64,000 nt of DNA, taken from contig JAIXSY010000033.1 in NCBI GenBank assembly GCA_027484445.1, positions 124,001 to 188,000 on the forward strand. The letters run 5' to 3'. Shown one piece after another: positions 43,463 through 50,904 of this stretch (its first letter is position 1; each line of letters starts with the position of its first letter). The position numbers and the translations under genes are program-made. Below the pieces are notes generated by a model. That model did not search any database, was not told where the DNA came from, and worked only from the letters and a program-made list of their open reading frames with translations. The DNA comes from Verrucomicrobiaceae bacterium. GTDB lineage: Bacteria; Verrucomicrobiota; Verrucomicrobiia; Verrucomicrobiales; Verrucomicrobiaceae.

Positions 43463-44986
43463 TCAAGGTCTCGTCCGAGGCTGGCTCAAGATGGATTCCA
43501 TTTGGCTGATCATGGCTTGAACCCGCTCAGGATTTTTTGAGGACAGATCTTTCTCTTCGGCTGGATCGTTCGTCAGATGGTAGAGTTGGTGAACACTTGT
43601 CTTTTCGTTTCTTCTTTGCGCAGAGATCACCGCCTTGGAGCTTCCTCGGTGTTTCATGCGCACAAGTTTCCATTCCCCCATCCGTAGCCCTAGGTTTGTG
43701 CCGTGGTTGTCCTGCTGGAGCAAATGATCCCGTCCTCTGGCTCCAGGCAATCCTAGCAGCGCAGGCATGACATTTTGGCTATCGAGACAAGCACCTTCAG
43801 GTAAGGGAACGCCTGTCAGTGACGCGAAGCTTGCCGCTAGATCAATCGTGCAGACGACTTCATCGGAAACACCAGGCTGAATACGCCCTGGCCAATTCAC
43901 GATGAAAGGAGTGCGTGTGCCACCCTCCAGCACGCTGTATTTGCCACCGCTAAAAGGACCAGCTGGCCGATGGTCACCGAGTTTTTCCACCGCTCCATCT
44001 ACATAACCATCGTCGAGCACTGGCCCATTGTCGGAGCAAATCACGATGAGGGTCTTCTGTTGCAGATTATTCTGGCTCAAGGCCTTCATAATTTCACCTA
44101 CAGACCAATCGAACTCGACGATGGCATCGCCACGATAACCCAGGGTGGTGCTGCCTTGAAAGCGTTCATGTGGCATTCGAGGAACGTGGATGTCATGGCT
44201 GGCAAAAAAGAGAAAAAAGGGGTGGGTGCGATGTTGGCTGATCCAGCGTGAGGCTTCCTGGGTCCAAACATCAGCTAGGTCTTCATCACGAAATCGCGCT
44301 GACTGTCCCCCCGTGTAGAAGCCGATGCGTCCTATGCCATTGTGAATCGTTTGATTATGACCGTGAGTCCAGTCCATGCGCAATGTGCTGCGGTGCGTGA
44401 TGCCCGTAGGATGATCCGTTGAGGGGGCTTTGTCTCCGACCCACAAGGGATCATCTGCCTTGAGGTTTCGCACTCGATGATCTTCCACATAAACCTGGGG
44501 CACGCGATCGTTGGTGGTCGGCAGTAGCAGGCAGTGGTCAAAACCGATCTCCAGAGGCCCTGGCTTGAGGTCACCATTCCAATCCGGTTTGGGGTCTCCC
44601 AGGCCAAGGTGCCATTTCCCAATGACCGCAGTGGTGTAACCTGCACGTTTCAAGAGGCTTGCTAAGGTTTCTGTGCCAGGCTTGATCAGCGCGGGGCCAT
44701 TCGGTGGGGCTACCCCAGTGCCTTTTTGGCGAAAAGCATAAGTGCCTGTGAGCAGAGAGAAACGCGTGGGAGTACAAGTCGATGCACTGCAATAACCACT
44801 GGTGAAGCGCAGGCCTTCTGCCGCCAGTCGATCCAGGTTGGGGGTCTTCACGGCTCTCGCGCCATAGCAGCTCAGGTCTCCATAGCCCAGGTCGTCTGCC
44901 ATGATGACGATGATATTCGGCGTCTCTGCGGCAGGCAGCCGGGTGAACAACAGAAGAGTAGTCGTGAAAACGATGGATCGAATCAT
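43463..44986 (-). CDS. Exported formylglycine sulfatase, arylsulfatase A type
   Basis: A 507-residue exported enzyme that hydrolyses sulfate esters. Residues 1-20 are a signal peptide. The metal site IIVIMADDLGYGDLSCYG lies at 25-42, and the activation motif C71-T-P-T-R within STCTPTRFSLLTG is the Cys-type site converted to formylglycine. HDIHVPRMPHERF and SDNGPVLDDGY supply further metal and substrate contacts. A maturase is required but none lies in the window. Sulfated polysaccharides are likely substrates. A terminator lies upstream at 44996-45038. Confidence 0.93.
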   Translation of the reverse strand: MIRSIVFTTTLLLFTRLPAAETPNIIVIMADDLGYGDLSCYGARAVKTPNLDRLAAEGLRFTSGYCSASTCTPTRFSLLTGTYAFRQKGTGVAPPNGPALIKPGTETLASLLKRAGYTTAVIGKWHLGLGDPKPDWNGDLKPGPLEIGFDHCLLLPTTNDRVPQVYVEDHRVRNLKADDPLWVGDKAPSTDHPTGITHRSTLRMDWTHGHNQTIHNGIGRIGFYTGGQSARFRDEDLADVWTQEASRWISQHRTHPFFLFFASHDIHVPRMPHERFQGSTTLGYRGDAIVEFDWSVGEIMKALSQNNLQQKTLIVICSDNGPVLDDGYVDGAVEKLGDHRPAGPFSGGKYSVLEGGTRTPFIVNWPGRIQPGVSDEVVCTIDLAASFASLTGVPLPEGACLDSQNVMPALLGLPGARGRDHLLQQDNHGTNLGLRMGEWKLVRMKHRGSSKAVISAQRRNEKTSVHQLYHLTNDPAEEKDLSSKNPERVQAMISQMESILSQPRTRP

Positions 44987-44995
44987 GATTCAGCC

Positions 44996-45038
44996 AAAAA
45001 CGCGGCTAGCGCGTCAGCATTTCTTCAAATGCTAGCCG
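44996..45038 (-). terminator. Intrinsic terminator downstream of the tautomerase gene
   Basis: On the minus strand, perfect 8-base arms (CGGCTAGC/GCTAGCCG, at 45003-45010 and 45031-45038) surround a 20-base loop containing a nested hairpin. A run of five T follows two bases later. It lies just past the tautomerase stop at 45040 and before the sulfatase start, so it separates the two genes. Confidence 0.7.
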
Positions 45039-45039
45039 T

Positions 45040-45242
45040 TCATGCCGCAAGACCTCGACGATGGTCGTCAATTAACGGACCTGCGGATCTCCCATTTTCT
45101 TCCACAATCTCATCAACCATGAAATGAATGGGTTCAGGCTTTTTGCTCAAGGTCTGCACCAATGATGCCGTGAAGTCTTCGGCCAGCTTCTTTTTTGTTC
45201 GCGTGTCGTGCCTCGGGTCATTTGAAGATGAACGTCTGGCAT
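45040..45242 (-). pseudogene. 4-oxalocrotonate tautomerase-like gene with one-base frameshift
   Basis: Two frames together encode a 67-residue tautomerase. The first part, MPDVHLQMTRGTTREQK, has the N-terminal Pro that becomes the catalytic base. After the A6 tract at 45191-45196 (minus-strand AAAAAA) the frame must shift back by one base to continue KKLAEDFTASLVQTLSKKPE, then IHFMVDEIVEENGRSAG, which closely matches the family (EQK...LTDAVVEALGKKPE, VxxxDEVxxENW). One extra A would restore a single frame. The cause could be a recent mutation, a base-call error in the homopolymer, or ribosomal or polymerase slippage. The frame opens 14 bases downstream of the HHH gene's stop on the same strand, and a terminator follows. 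Confidence 0.8.
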
Positions 45243-45256
45243 CGCTTGAGAGTGAT

Positions 45257-46303
45257 TCAGGTGGTTTTTGTTTCGCTCAGTTCGCGTGCTTGGCGCACCC
45301 AAGCATCTCGTTTCGCGCGGTCTTTGAAACCGAGAATCTCGCTGAACGCTTGGGTGTCTTCTTCGGACCAAGTTGCAATTTGCTGGAAGGTTTTGATGCC
45401 TAGCTTCCTCAATTGATCGCTGAGAATGGTTTTGATTCCCTTGATGCGCGTCAGATCGTCTTCATGCGAGAGGTGTGTTGAGGCTTCGAGGCTTCGCTGC
45501 AAGGCGGAGGCCTGATGCTCCAATTGCTTCAGTCGCGTTTCAGCATCAGCGACTTGTTGTTCGACACGCTCTAAGCTCTTCCGAGCTAGATTGAGGCCAG
45601 CGAGATCCTTGCCAGATTCACGCAGGCTGGTGACCCGGCGTTGCCAGTCATCGCGTTCTTGCTGAAGCGCACTTTGCAGTTGGCGACGTGCTTCGAGTTG
45701 GCTCTGGATGCGTTGTTGGATGCTGGCCGCATCCTGAGGCACTACAGGAGACTTCTCTTTGCTGCTTGCTGTGACTTTTCGTGGACGGAGGGTCTTGGTT
45801 TTTTCCGTTGGAGTCTTGGCTTCACGCGTTGTGTTTTCGATGACTCTCTGGGGCAATTCCTTTTGCAGCTTCACCAGTTCTCGACGCTGCGCCGCCAGCT
45901 CAGTGAAAAGACGTGCCGTCTCCTCTTTGGCCACCTGAGCGTCATGCTTATGCTCCGCAGATTCCAGACGCGCGGTCTTGAGTTCGTCATGCACGCGAAT
46001 GAGCTCTTTTTCCAGATTTCGACGGTGATGCTCGGCCTCTTCAAGTTGCTGGTTCAATTGTTGAAGCTCAAGCTTTGCGGAGTGGTCTTCGGGGAAAGGG
46101 GGATTAGCTTCGTCGCAAGTAGGCTCGGAGGTTGTCTCCCGAATCATGGGCAACGCGAGAGGAGAAGACGTGGTGGCAGCTTCGGACTGGTGAGTCGCAT
46201 CGAGCGGCTTGCCACGCCAGCGCCAACCTAGCCAAAAAAAGACCCCTGCTGCTGCAGACAGCAGCAGGGCCATTTGAGTGATGAGCCAGAGAAATCCTTG
46301 CAT
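45257..46303 (-). CDS. Membrane-anchored coiled-coil protein with C-terminal helix-hairpin-helix domain
   Basis: A 348-residue protein. Residues 5-27 form a membrane anchor (LWLITQMALLLSAAAGVFFW). Residues about 75-285 are mostly coiled coil with heptads rich in Glu, Gln and Leu. Residues about 288-345 resemble a helix-hairpin-helix fold (DLTRIKGIKTILSDQLRKLG, then IKTFQQIATWSEED), related to domains at the C-terminus of some nuclease-like and ribosomal proteins. DNA binding is possible but unproven. The gene starts 8 bases after the stop of the BON-type gene at 46311, so they are likely co-transcribed. Confidence 0.7.
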   Translation of the reverse strand: MQGFLWLITQMALLLSAAAGVFFWLGWRWRGKPLDATHQSEAATTSSPLALPMIRETTSEPTCDEANPPFPEDHSAKLELQQLNQQLEEAEHHRRNLEKELIRVHDELKTARLESAEHKHDAQVAKEETARLFTELAAQRRELVKLQKELPQRVIENTTREAKTPTEKTKTLRPRKVTASSKEKSPVVPQDAASIQQRIQSQLEARRQLQSALQQERDDWQRRVTSLRESGKDLAGLNLARKSLERVEQQVADAETRLKQLEHQASALQRSLEASTHLSHEDDLTRIKGIKTILSDQLRKLGIKTFQQIATWSEEDTQAFSEILGFKDRAKRDAWVRQARELSETKTT

Positions 46304-46310
46304 GAAGTGG

Positions 46311-47933
46311 TCAGCGGTCCGTCGCTTGCTGGGCCTGAGTGGTCAGGGTTTTCCAATGGTGGCGAAGATGGTCAAAACTGTCGAGAAAGGTATCTTCCGC
46401 CATCGCCGCTGGGAAGTCGGGTGGCAAAATCCCCGTGCTCGCGATGGCTCCAGGTTGAATGATTTGACCACTCGCAGGGCACGCTGTCCAGACTGCGCCA
46501 GGGCGCGCAAAGGCAAGCACGCCCATGCTAGTCCGCACCGGCAGATCGGGAAAGCTGCGCACGGTTTGCTGAACATCGCGGGTAGGTTCGCAGGTGCCAC
46601 GTGCCAGCAGCGCATCCCCAATCACTAGGGCTCGACCCTCATATTTCTGCCGGGCTGCCTCCAGGATTTGCGTTCGCACGTTTTCCTCAGCCACCTGACC
46701 TGCTAGAATGACCTTTTCAGGCAGAAGCGTGAGTGTCAGAAAACTTGGCTGGAGCCGAGCGGGTAGCTTCGGGATGCCCTTGCTTCCTCCTTGGAGCCAG
46801 TCCAGCACCATGGTACCATCTTCGATCAAAAGAGCAGATGGCAAATCCTTGGGAAGCATTGATTTCCAGGGCTCCGTTGCGGCTCCTGCTTGAAAATCTA
46901 GACTTTGCCATGCTGCGCCGGGTAGCCCTAAATGCAGACTTTTCCCTAAAGCCGCTGTGACGTCCTGACTCTGCATGAGTACGGTCAGCGGGCCAAAGTC
47001 GCCCACATTCCGTCGTTGCGCATTCACTCGCAGATCATCGAGCACACGTTGTTCCGGGAAGGCTTCAATCAGGGCATTCAAAAGTTCTCGTTTCAGGGCT
47101 AGGCTAGCCACCTCTCCACGCACCAGTATGCGGCCCTCGCGCTGAGCTAGGAAGACGTGCGGTGGCGGTAGCCGCGATTGTCTTTCGTTTTCTTCGGCGA
47201 TCTTCTTTTGTTCCGATTGATAGCGTCGCAAATGAGCAAGCTCTGGCAGCAGCAACTTCGTCCAGGCTGTTTCGTCGATCCCCATGGCCAAAACTTGGGC
47301 CCGCAGCACCTCGTCGGCCGCATCCAGGATCAGCCGCTGCCAGGGGCCACCGATCCGGGCAATTTGAGCTTGCGCGCTATCTGCTCCTCCGTCGGTTCGT
47401 GGGCTTGGAGGTTGGGATAGTGTCACCTGCACTTCAGGTGCTTCGTCATGCTGCTCACGGGCCACGTTGACTTGGGGGTCGAGATAGCCACCCGCCGCAC
47501 TCCACACACGTCCCAGTAGAGTCGCGAGATCGCGAGCTTCTTCTTCACTCGCCGCTTGTCCGATCAGACGACCGCGTGAGCCATGGGCGGCGATGAAAAG
47601 CCAGCCGCTAGGGTAGGGGACTTCCTGGAGCGCATCCTGCACCTCCGTGATCGGATTCAGATCTTCTGCTAGCCAGTTTGGCGCTCGGACACGAGTGCGC
47701 AGAGCTTTCACCAAAGCTAGCCGCTGGGCTTCACTCCGCACTTTCCCTTGCAGCCTTAGCTCCTGCCCCGACACGCGAATTTCTGGCGCGGTGTAGCCTG
47801 TGGGCAGCTCCTGGATTGCTGCCCTCGCCTCGACATTCAGTTGGTGCTCTAAGGTCGGGGCAAGCCATAGCGCAGCTGCCAGCCAAAAGGCTAGCAACCA
47901 AGCTCCCGCCATGCACCATCGCCGCGCGTTCAT
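46311..47933 (-). CDS. Envelope protein with BON-like repeats
   Basis: A 540-residue protein with an N-terminal signal or anchor (residues 7-27, CMAGAWLLAFWLAAALW) and several repeats that look like BON domains: RLQGKVRSEAQRLALVKAL near residue 60, RILVRGEVASLALKRELLN near residue 270, and VILAGQVAEENVRTQILEA near residue 415. BON domains are small envelope-associated modules. Proline- and glutamine-rich linkers separate them. The partner and role are unknown. The HHH gene follows after 7 bases. It is divergent from trpE, 180 bases away. Confidence 0.6.
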   Translation of the reverse strand: MNARRWCMAGAWLLAFWLAAALWLAPTLEHQLNVEARAAIQELPTGYTAPEIRVSGQELRLQGKVRSEAQRLALVKALRTRVRAPNWLAEDLNPITEVQDALQEVPYPSGWLFIAAHGSRGRLIGQAASEEEARDLATLLGRVWSAAGGYLDPQVNVAREQHDEAPEVQVTLSQPPSPRTDGGADSAQAQIARIGGPWQRLILDAADEVLRAQVLAMGIDETAWTKLLLPELAHLRRYQSEQKKIAEENERQSRLPPPHVFLAQREGRILVRGEVASLALKRELLNALIEAFPEQRVLDDLRVNAQRRNVGDFGPLTVLMQSQDVTAALGKSLHLGLPGAAWQSLDFQAGAATEPWKSMLPKDLPSALLIEDGTMVLDWLQGGSKGIPKLPARLQPSFLTLTLLPEKVILAGQVAEENVRTQILEAARQKYEGRALVIGDALLARGTCEPTRDVQQTVRSFPDLPVRTSMGVLAFARPGAVWTACPASGQIIQPGAIASTGILPPDFPAAMAEDTFLDSFDHLRHHWKTLTTQAQQATDR

Positions 47934-48113
47934 AAGCTAAAGAAGAAACAGAAAATCAAAGCTGGGGCGAATCCTCGCCAGATGTGAGAAATCCACAATC
48001 GCGAAAGCGCACAAAGCACGGCTTTCCCGTCCACCCCCTGACTTCTCCCTCGTGCCCGGCCTTGCCCGGCACCGGATTCGCATCCACTTTCCACGCTCTT
48101 TTTTCTGCCAACC

Positions 48114-49625
48114 ATGCCTTCCCTCCATCTCCAGCCTGATTTCGATGCCTTCCGCGCCCTCGCTGCGAAAGGAAACCTCGTCCCAGTCATGGCGGAGTTA
48201 GCCGCAGACTACGAGACGCCACTTTCTGCGTTTCAAAAGATCCACGATGGCCGTTCCGCATTTCTCTTGGAGTCAGCAGAGCTGACCCAGCACTCAGGGC
48301 GCTATTCTCTGCTGGGCAGTTCTCCCAGATTCATCTTTACCGCCAGAGGTCGGGAAATCGAAGTCGAAGAGCGTGGCCAAACGCGCCGCTTCACTACGAC
48401 GACAGATCCGCTCGAAGAGCTACGTCAGATCATGCTGCCGTATCAGCCTGCCGGTTCCGCGGATATTCCCGTCTTTCATGGCGGTGCTGTCGGCTACCTC
48501 GCCTACGACATGGTGCGCTTCTTTGAACCCACTCTGCCCGCGCCTCCGAAGGATGAACTCGGACTGCCTGACATGGTTTTTCTGGTCACGGACACGGTGC
48601 TCATCTTCGACCACCGTACACGTCGTCTGCGTGTGGTGGCGAATGTTCATACCGATGAGCATGCCAGTCTAGACGCTGCCTACCACTGGGCTCAGGCCCA
48701 GATCGAATCAGTCATCGCCAAGCTATCCCAGCCTCTCGCCGTTAAACCGCTGCAAACCTTTGCTCCTGTGCAAAACGATCAGTTGCCTGCTCCAGTCGGC
48801 AACACCACCCGCGAAGAATACGAGGCAATGGTTTCCAAAATGAAGGAATACATCAGTGCTGGCGATATTTTCCAAGGGGTGCCTTCGCAGCGCTTTGAGA
48901 CGAGCTACACGGGGACTCCCATCGATCTATTTCGTGCGCTCCGGCATGTGAATCCATCGCCTTATATGTTCTGCCTCGATCTGCCTGGAGGCTTTTCCCT
49001 CGTTGGAAGTTCGCCCGAGGTGCATGTGAAATGCCTGGATGGCAAAATCGAAATTCGCCCCATTGCCGGGACACGCTGGAGGGGTAAAACCAAAGCCGAA
49101 GACGACGCTCTCGCCGCAGAATTGCTCACGGATCCGAAGGAACGTGCCGAGCACATCATGCTTGTGGATCTTGCTCGCAATGATGTCGGACGTGTCGCTG
49201 AATATGGTAGCGTGAAAGTCACCGATTTGATGATCATTGAGCGTTACAGCCATGTCATGCACATCGTCAGCAACGTCGAAGGCAAACTTCAGGCTGACAA
49301 AAATGCTTATGACGTCATGCGCGCCACGTTTCCTGCGGGAACGGTGAGTGGTAGCCCCAAGGTTCGTGCCATGGAAATCATCAATGAAGTCGAAAATAGC
49401 AAACGCTGCGCCTACGCTGGTGCCGTGGGCTACTATGGCTTTGATGGCAATCTGGATTCCTGCATCGCACTCCGCACCTGTGTGGTGAAGGATGGCAAAG
49501 CTTATGTCCAAGCAGGAGCAGGTGTGGTCGCGGATTCCGATCCAGCAGCTGAATACCAAGAGACTGTCAACAAAGCGACCGGCATGCTTCGAGCCATCGA
49601 ATGGGCTCGCCAGCTGGGAGCTTGA
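48114..49625 (+). CDS. trpE: Anthranilate synthase component I
   Basis: Makes anthranilate from chorismate with the glutamine amidotransferase partner TrpG. The 503-residue protein has the tryptophan-feedback segment AFLLESAELTQHSGRYSLLG at residues 43-62 (LLES motif), the middle chorismate-binding motifs SAGDIFQGVPSQRFE and RPIAGTRWRGKTKAEDD, and the C-terminal FPAGTVSGSPKVRAMEII followed by YAGAVGYYGFDGNLD. All are intact. No trpG is adjacent in the window, and no leader peptide or attenuator was recognised in the 180 bases upstream. Confidence 0.96.
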   Translation: MPSLHLQPDFDAFRALAAKGNLVPVMAELAADYETPLSAFQKIHDGRSAFLLESAELTQHSGRYSLLGSSPRFIFTARGREIEVEERGQTRRFTTTTDPLEELRQIMLPYQPAGSADIPVFHGGAVGYLAYDMVRFFEPTLPAPPKDELGLPDMVFLVTDTVLIFDHRTRRLRVVANVHTDEHASLDAAYHWAQAQIESVIAKLSQPLAVKPLQTFAPVQNDQLPAPVGNTTREEYEAMVSKMKEYISAGDIFQGVPSQRFETSYTGTPIDLFRALRHVNPSPYMFCLDLPGGFSLVGSSPEVHVKCLDGKIEIRPIAGTRWRGKTKAEDDALAAELLTDPKERAEHIMLVDLARNDVGRVAEYGSVKVTDLMIIERYSHVMHIVSNVEGKLQADKNAYDVMRATFPAGTVSGSPKVRAMEIINEVENSKRCAYAGAVGYYGFDGNLDSCIALRTCVVKDGKAYVQAGAGVVADSDPAAEYQETVNKATGMLRAIEWARQLGA

Positions 49626-50394
49626 GTCTTTCTCACTTGTCGCGTTAGTGCCTTTTGGGGTTTCTGAACTGAAATCCAGCCCCTGAGTTTGGCAAAAGAG
49701 CAGGGCATGAAGCCTGCCCTGGTTGATCTCAAGTTCGAATAGCACTGAATCAAGGCCCTTTGAGAATGATGAGAAACGATCATGGTTTTGGTGATGCGTT
49801 TGTGGAGGAGCAATAGCAGTGCACAGAAAGTTCTTCCCCGCGTTTCACCGGCATCTTTTTGGGCCGTCTGCCCGTCGGCGAGGCCCGTCTTCTGGAGCGC
49901 ATGGCCAGCGCAGTGCCTCATCAAAAAGACACCGGGAGGGGAGAGACCGGGGTATCAGGGGGAGTCGATGACTCATAAAGGAGGACACCGTGGTCAATGA
50001 AGCCACGACGGATGAAAGAAACCCACGAAGGCTACACCCGCGTGACGCGGGGGCGCCACGCCCGCCACACCGGAAACCCCGCCCGAGCGAAGCTGCTCGA
50101 TGAGTATTGCCAGACCACCGGGTTGGAACGCAACGACATATCTAATTTTTGTGCTCGTTTTGTTGTGAAAGGTCTGTTGAGAGGGGGGGATTTCTGGCAA
50201 TTTTTTACACGCCCTACATGCTGTCGTTTAGCATAACCTGAATTCAAATCACCGAACTAGGCATTACACCCAAAAGGGCATCAACTTGGAGACGATGGCA
50301 TGAATGCTCTGAAAAGGTAGTTCAAAACTCAGTTCTAAATTAGAGAACTGGTGGCAATTGTATTCGTTTGCTGTTGTTTCGATGTCCCTTCTTC
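49626..50394. other. Gene-poor intergenic region, 769 bases
   Basis: No intact gene is seen on either strand. Contents: a hairpin at 49701-49721 (CAGGGCA/TGCCCTG) with no T-run, a possible transposase remnant at 49997-50137 in a GC-rich patch, and an AT-rich tract from about 50139 to 50394 in which the cupin promoter must lie. The abrupt change of base composition near 50138 suggests a deletion or insertion boundary. Confidence 0.6.
49997..50137 (+). pseudogene. Possible N-terminal transposase fragment
   Basis: A 47-codon segment (start MKPRRMKETHEGYTRVTRGR, with KLLDEYCQTTGLERN near its end) resembles the helix-turn-helix N-terminus of integrase-type transposases, which often read KLLDE(F/Y)...TG. 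After this the frame turns into non-coding-like sequence, so the rest is missing. AAGGAGG lies about 15 bases upstream, as for a real start. Similarity is judged from memory of motif shape only. Confidence 0.35.
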
Positions 50395-50853
50395 ATGTCT
50401 GCTACGCCTCCTCCTGCCCGCTTTATCCAAGTCGATGATGCTGTTCGCGAAACCAATCCTTGGACCCATAACGAGTGGCTTTGCCGTCCAGAGCTTGTGG
50501 AGGCAGAGAAGCTTCTGCTCGTTCGGGCAAACATGGATCCGATGCACTGCCATCCGTTTCATTTTCACCCTCATCGCGAGGAAATCATCTACGTGATCTA
50601 TGGGCGTGCAGAGCAGTGGGTGGGCACGGAGAAACGCATCCTCAGGGCAGGGGAGATGGCCCACATCCCGCCAGGGGTCGTTCATGCCACCTACAATCCG
50701 CACGAGGAGCCTCTGGTGTTTTTGGCGATACTTTCTCCGGCCAAGCTCAGTGAGCCGGCAGCGAGTGAGTCAGATCCTCAAGATGTGTCTAGCCAGGAGC
50801 CCTGGGCCTCACTTCGTCAGGGATTGGTGGCGTGCAAGATGCTAGACCGCTGA
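50395..50853 (+). CDS. Cupin-domain protein
   Basis: A 152-residue single-cupin protein. Motif 1 (H58-x-H60-x2-E63 with Gly 70, in FHFHPHREEIIYVIYG) and motif 2 (GEMAHIPPGVVHATYN, His 97) supply a full set of metal ligands. Such proteins can be isomerases, dioxygenases or sugar-binding proteins; nothing in the sequence decides which. ATG at 50395 (MSATPPPARFIQ) is preferred to a start nine codons upstream. It is convergent with the GTPase gene at 50905. Confidence 0.8.
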   Translation: MSATPPPARFIQVDDAVRETNPWTHNEWLCRPELVEAEKLLLVRANMDPMHCHPFHFHPHREEIIYVIYGRAEQWVGTEKRILRAGEMAHIPPGVVHATYNPHEEPLVFLAILSPAKLSEPAASESDPQDVSSQEPWASLRQGLVACKMLDR

Positions 50854-50904
50854 GGAACTTTCGGGCTTTGGATCTTCCCTGAGATTTTGATTCGACCTGA
50901 TGAA

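Noticed and set aside
49701..49721. Hairpin after trpE (CAGGGCA/TGCCCTG).
   Set aside because: It has no T-run and lies 76 bases past the stop, so it is not called a terminator.
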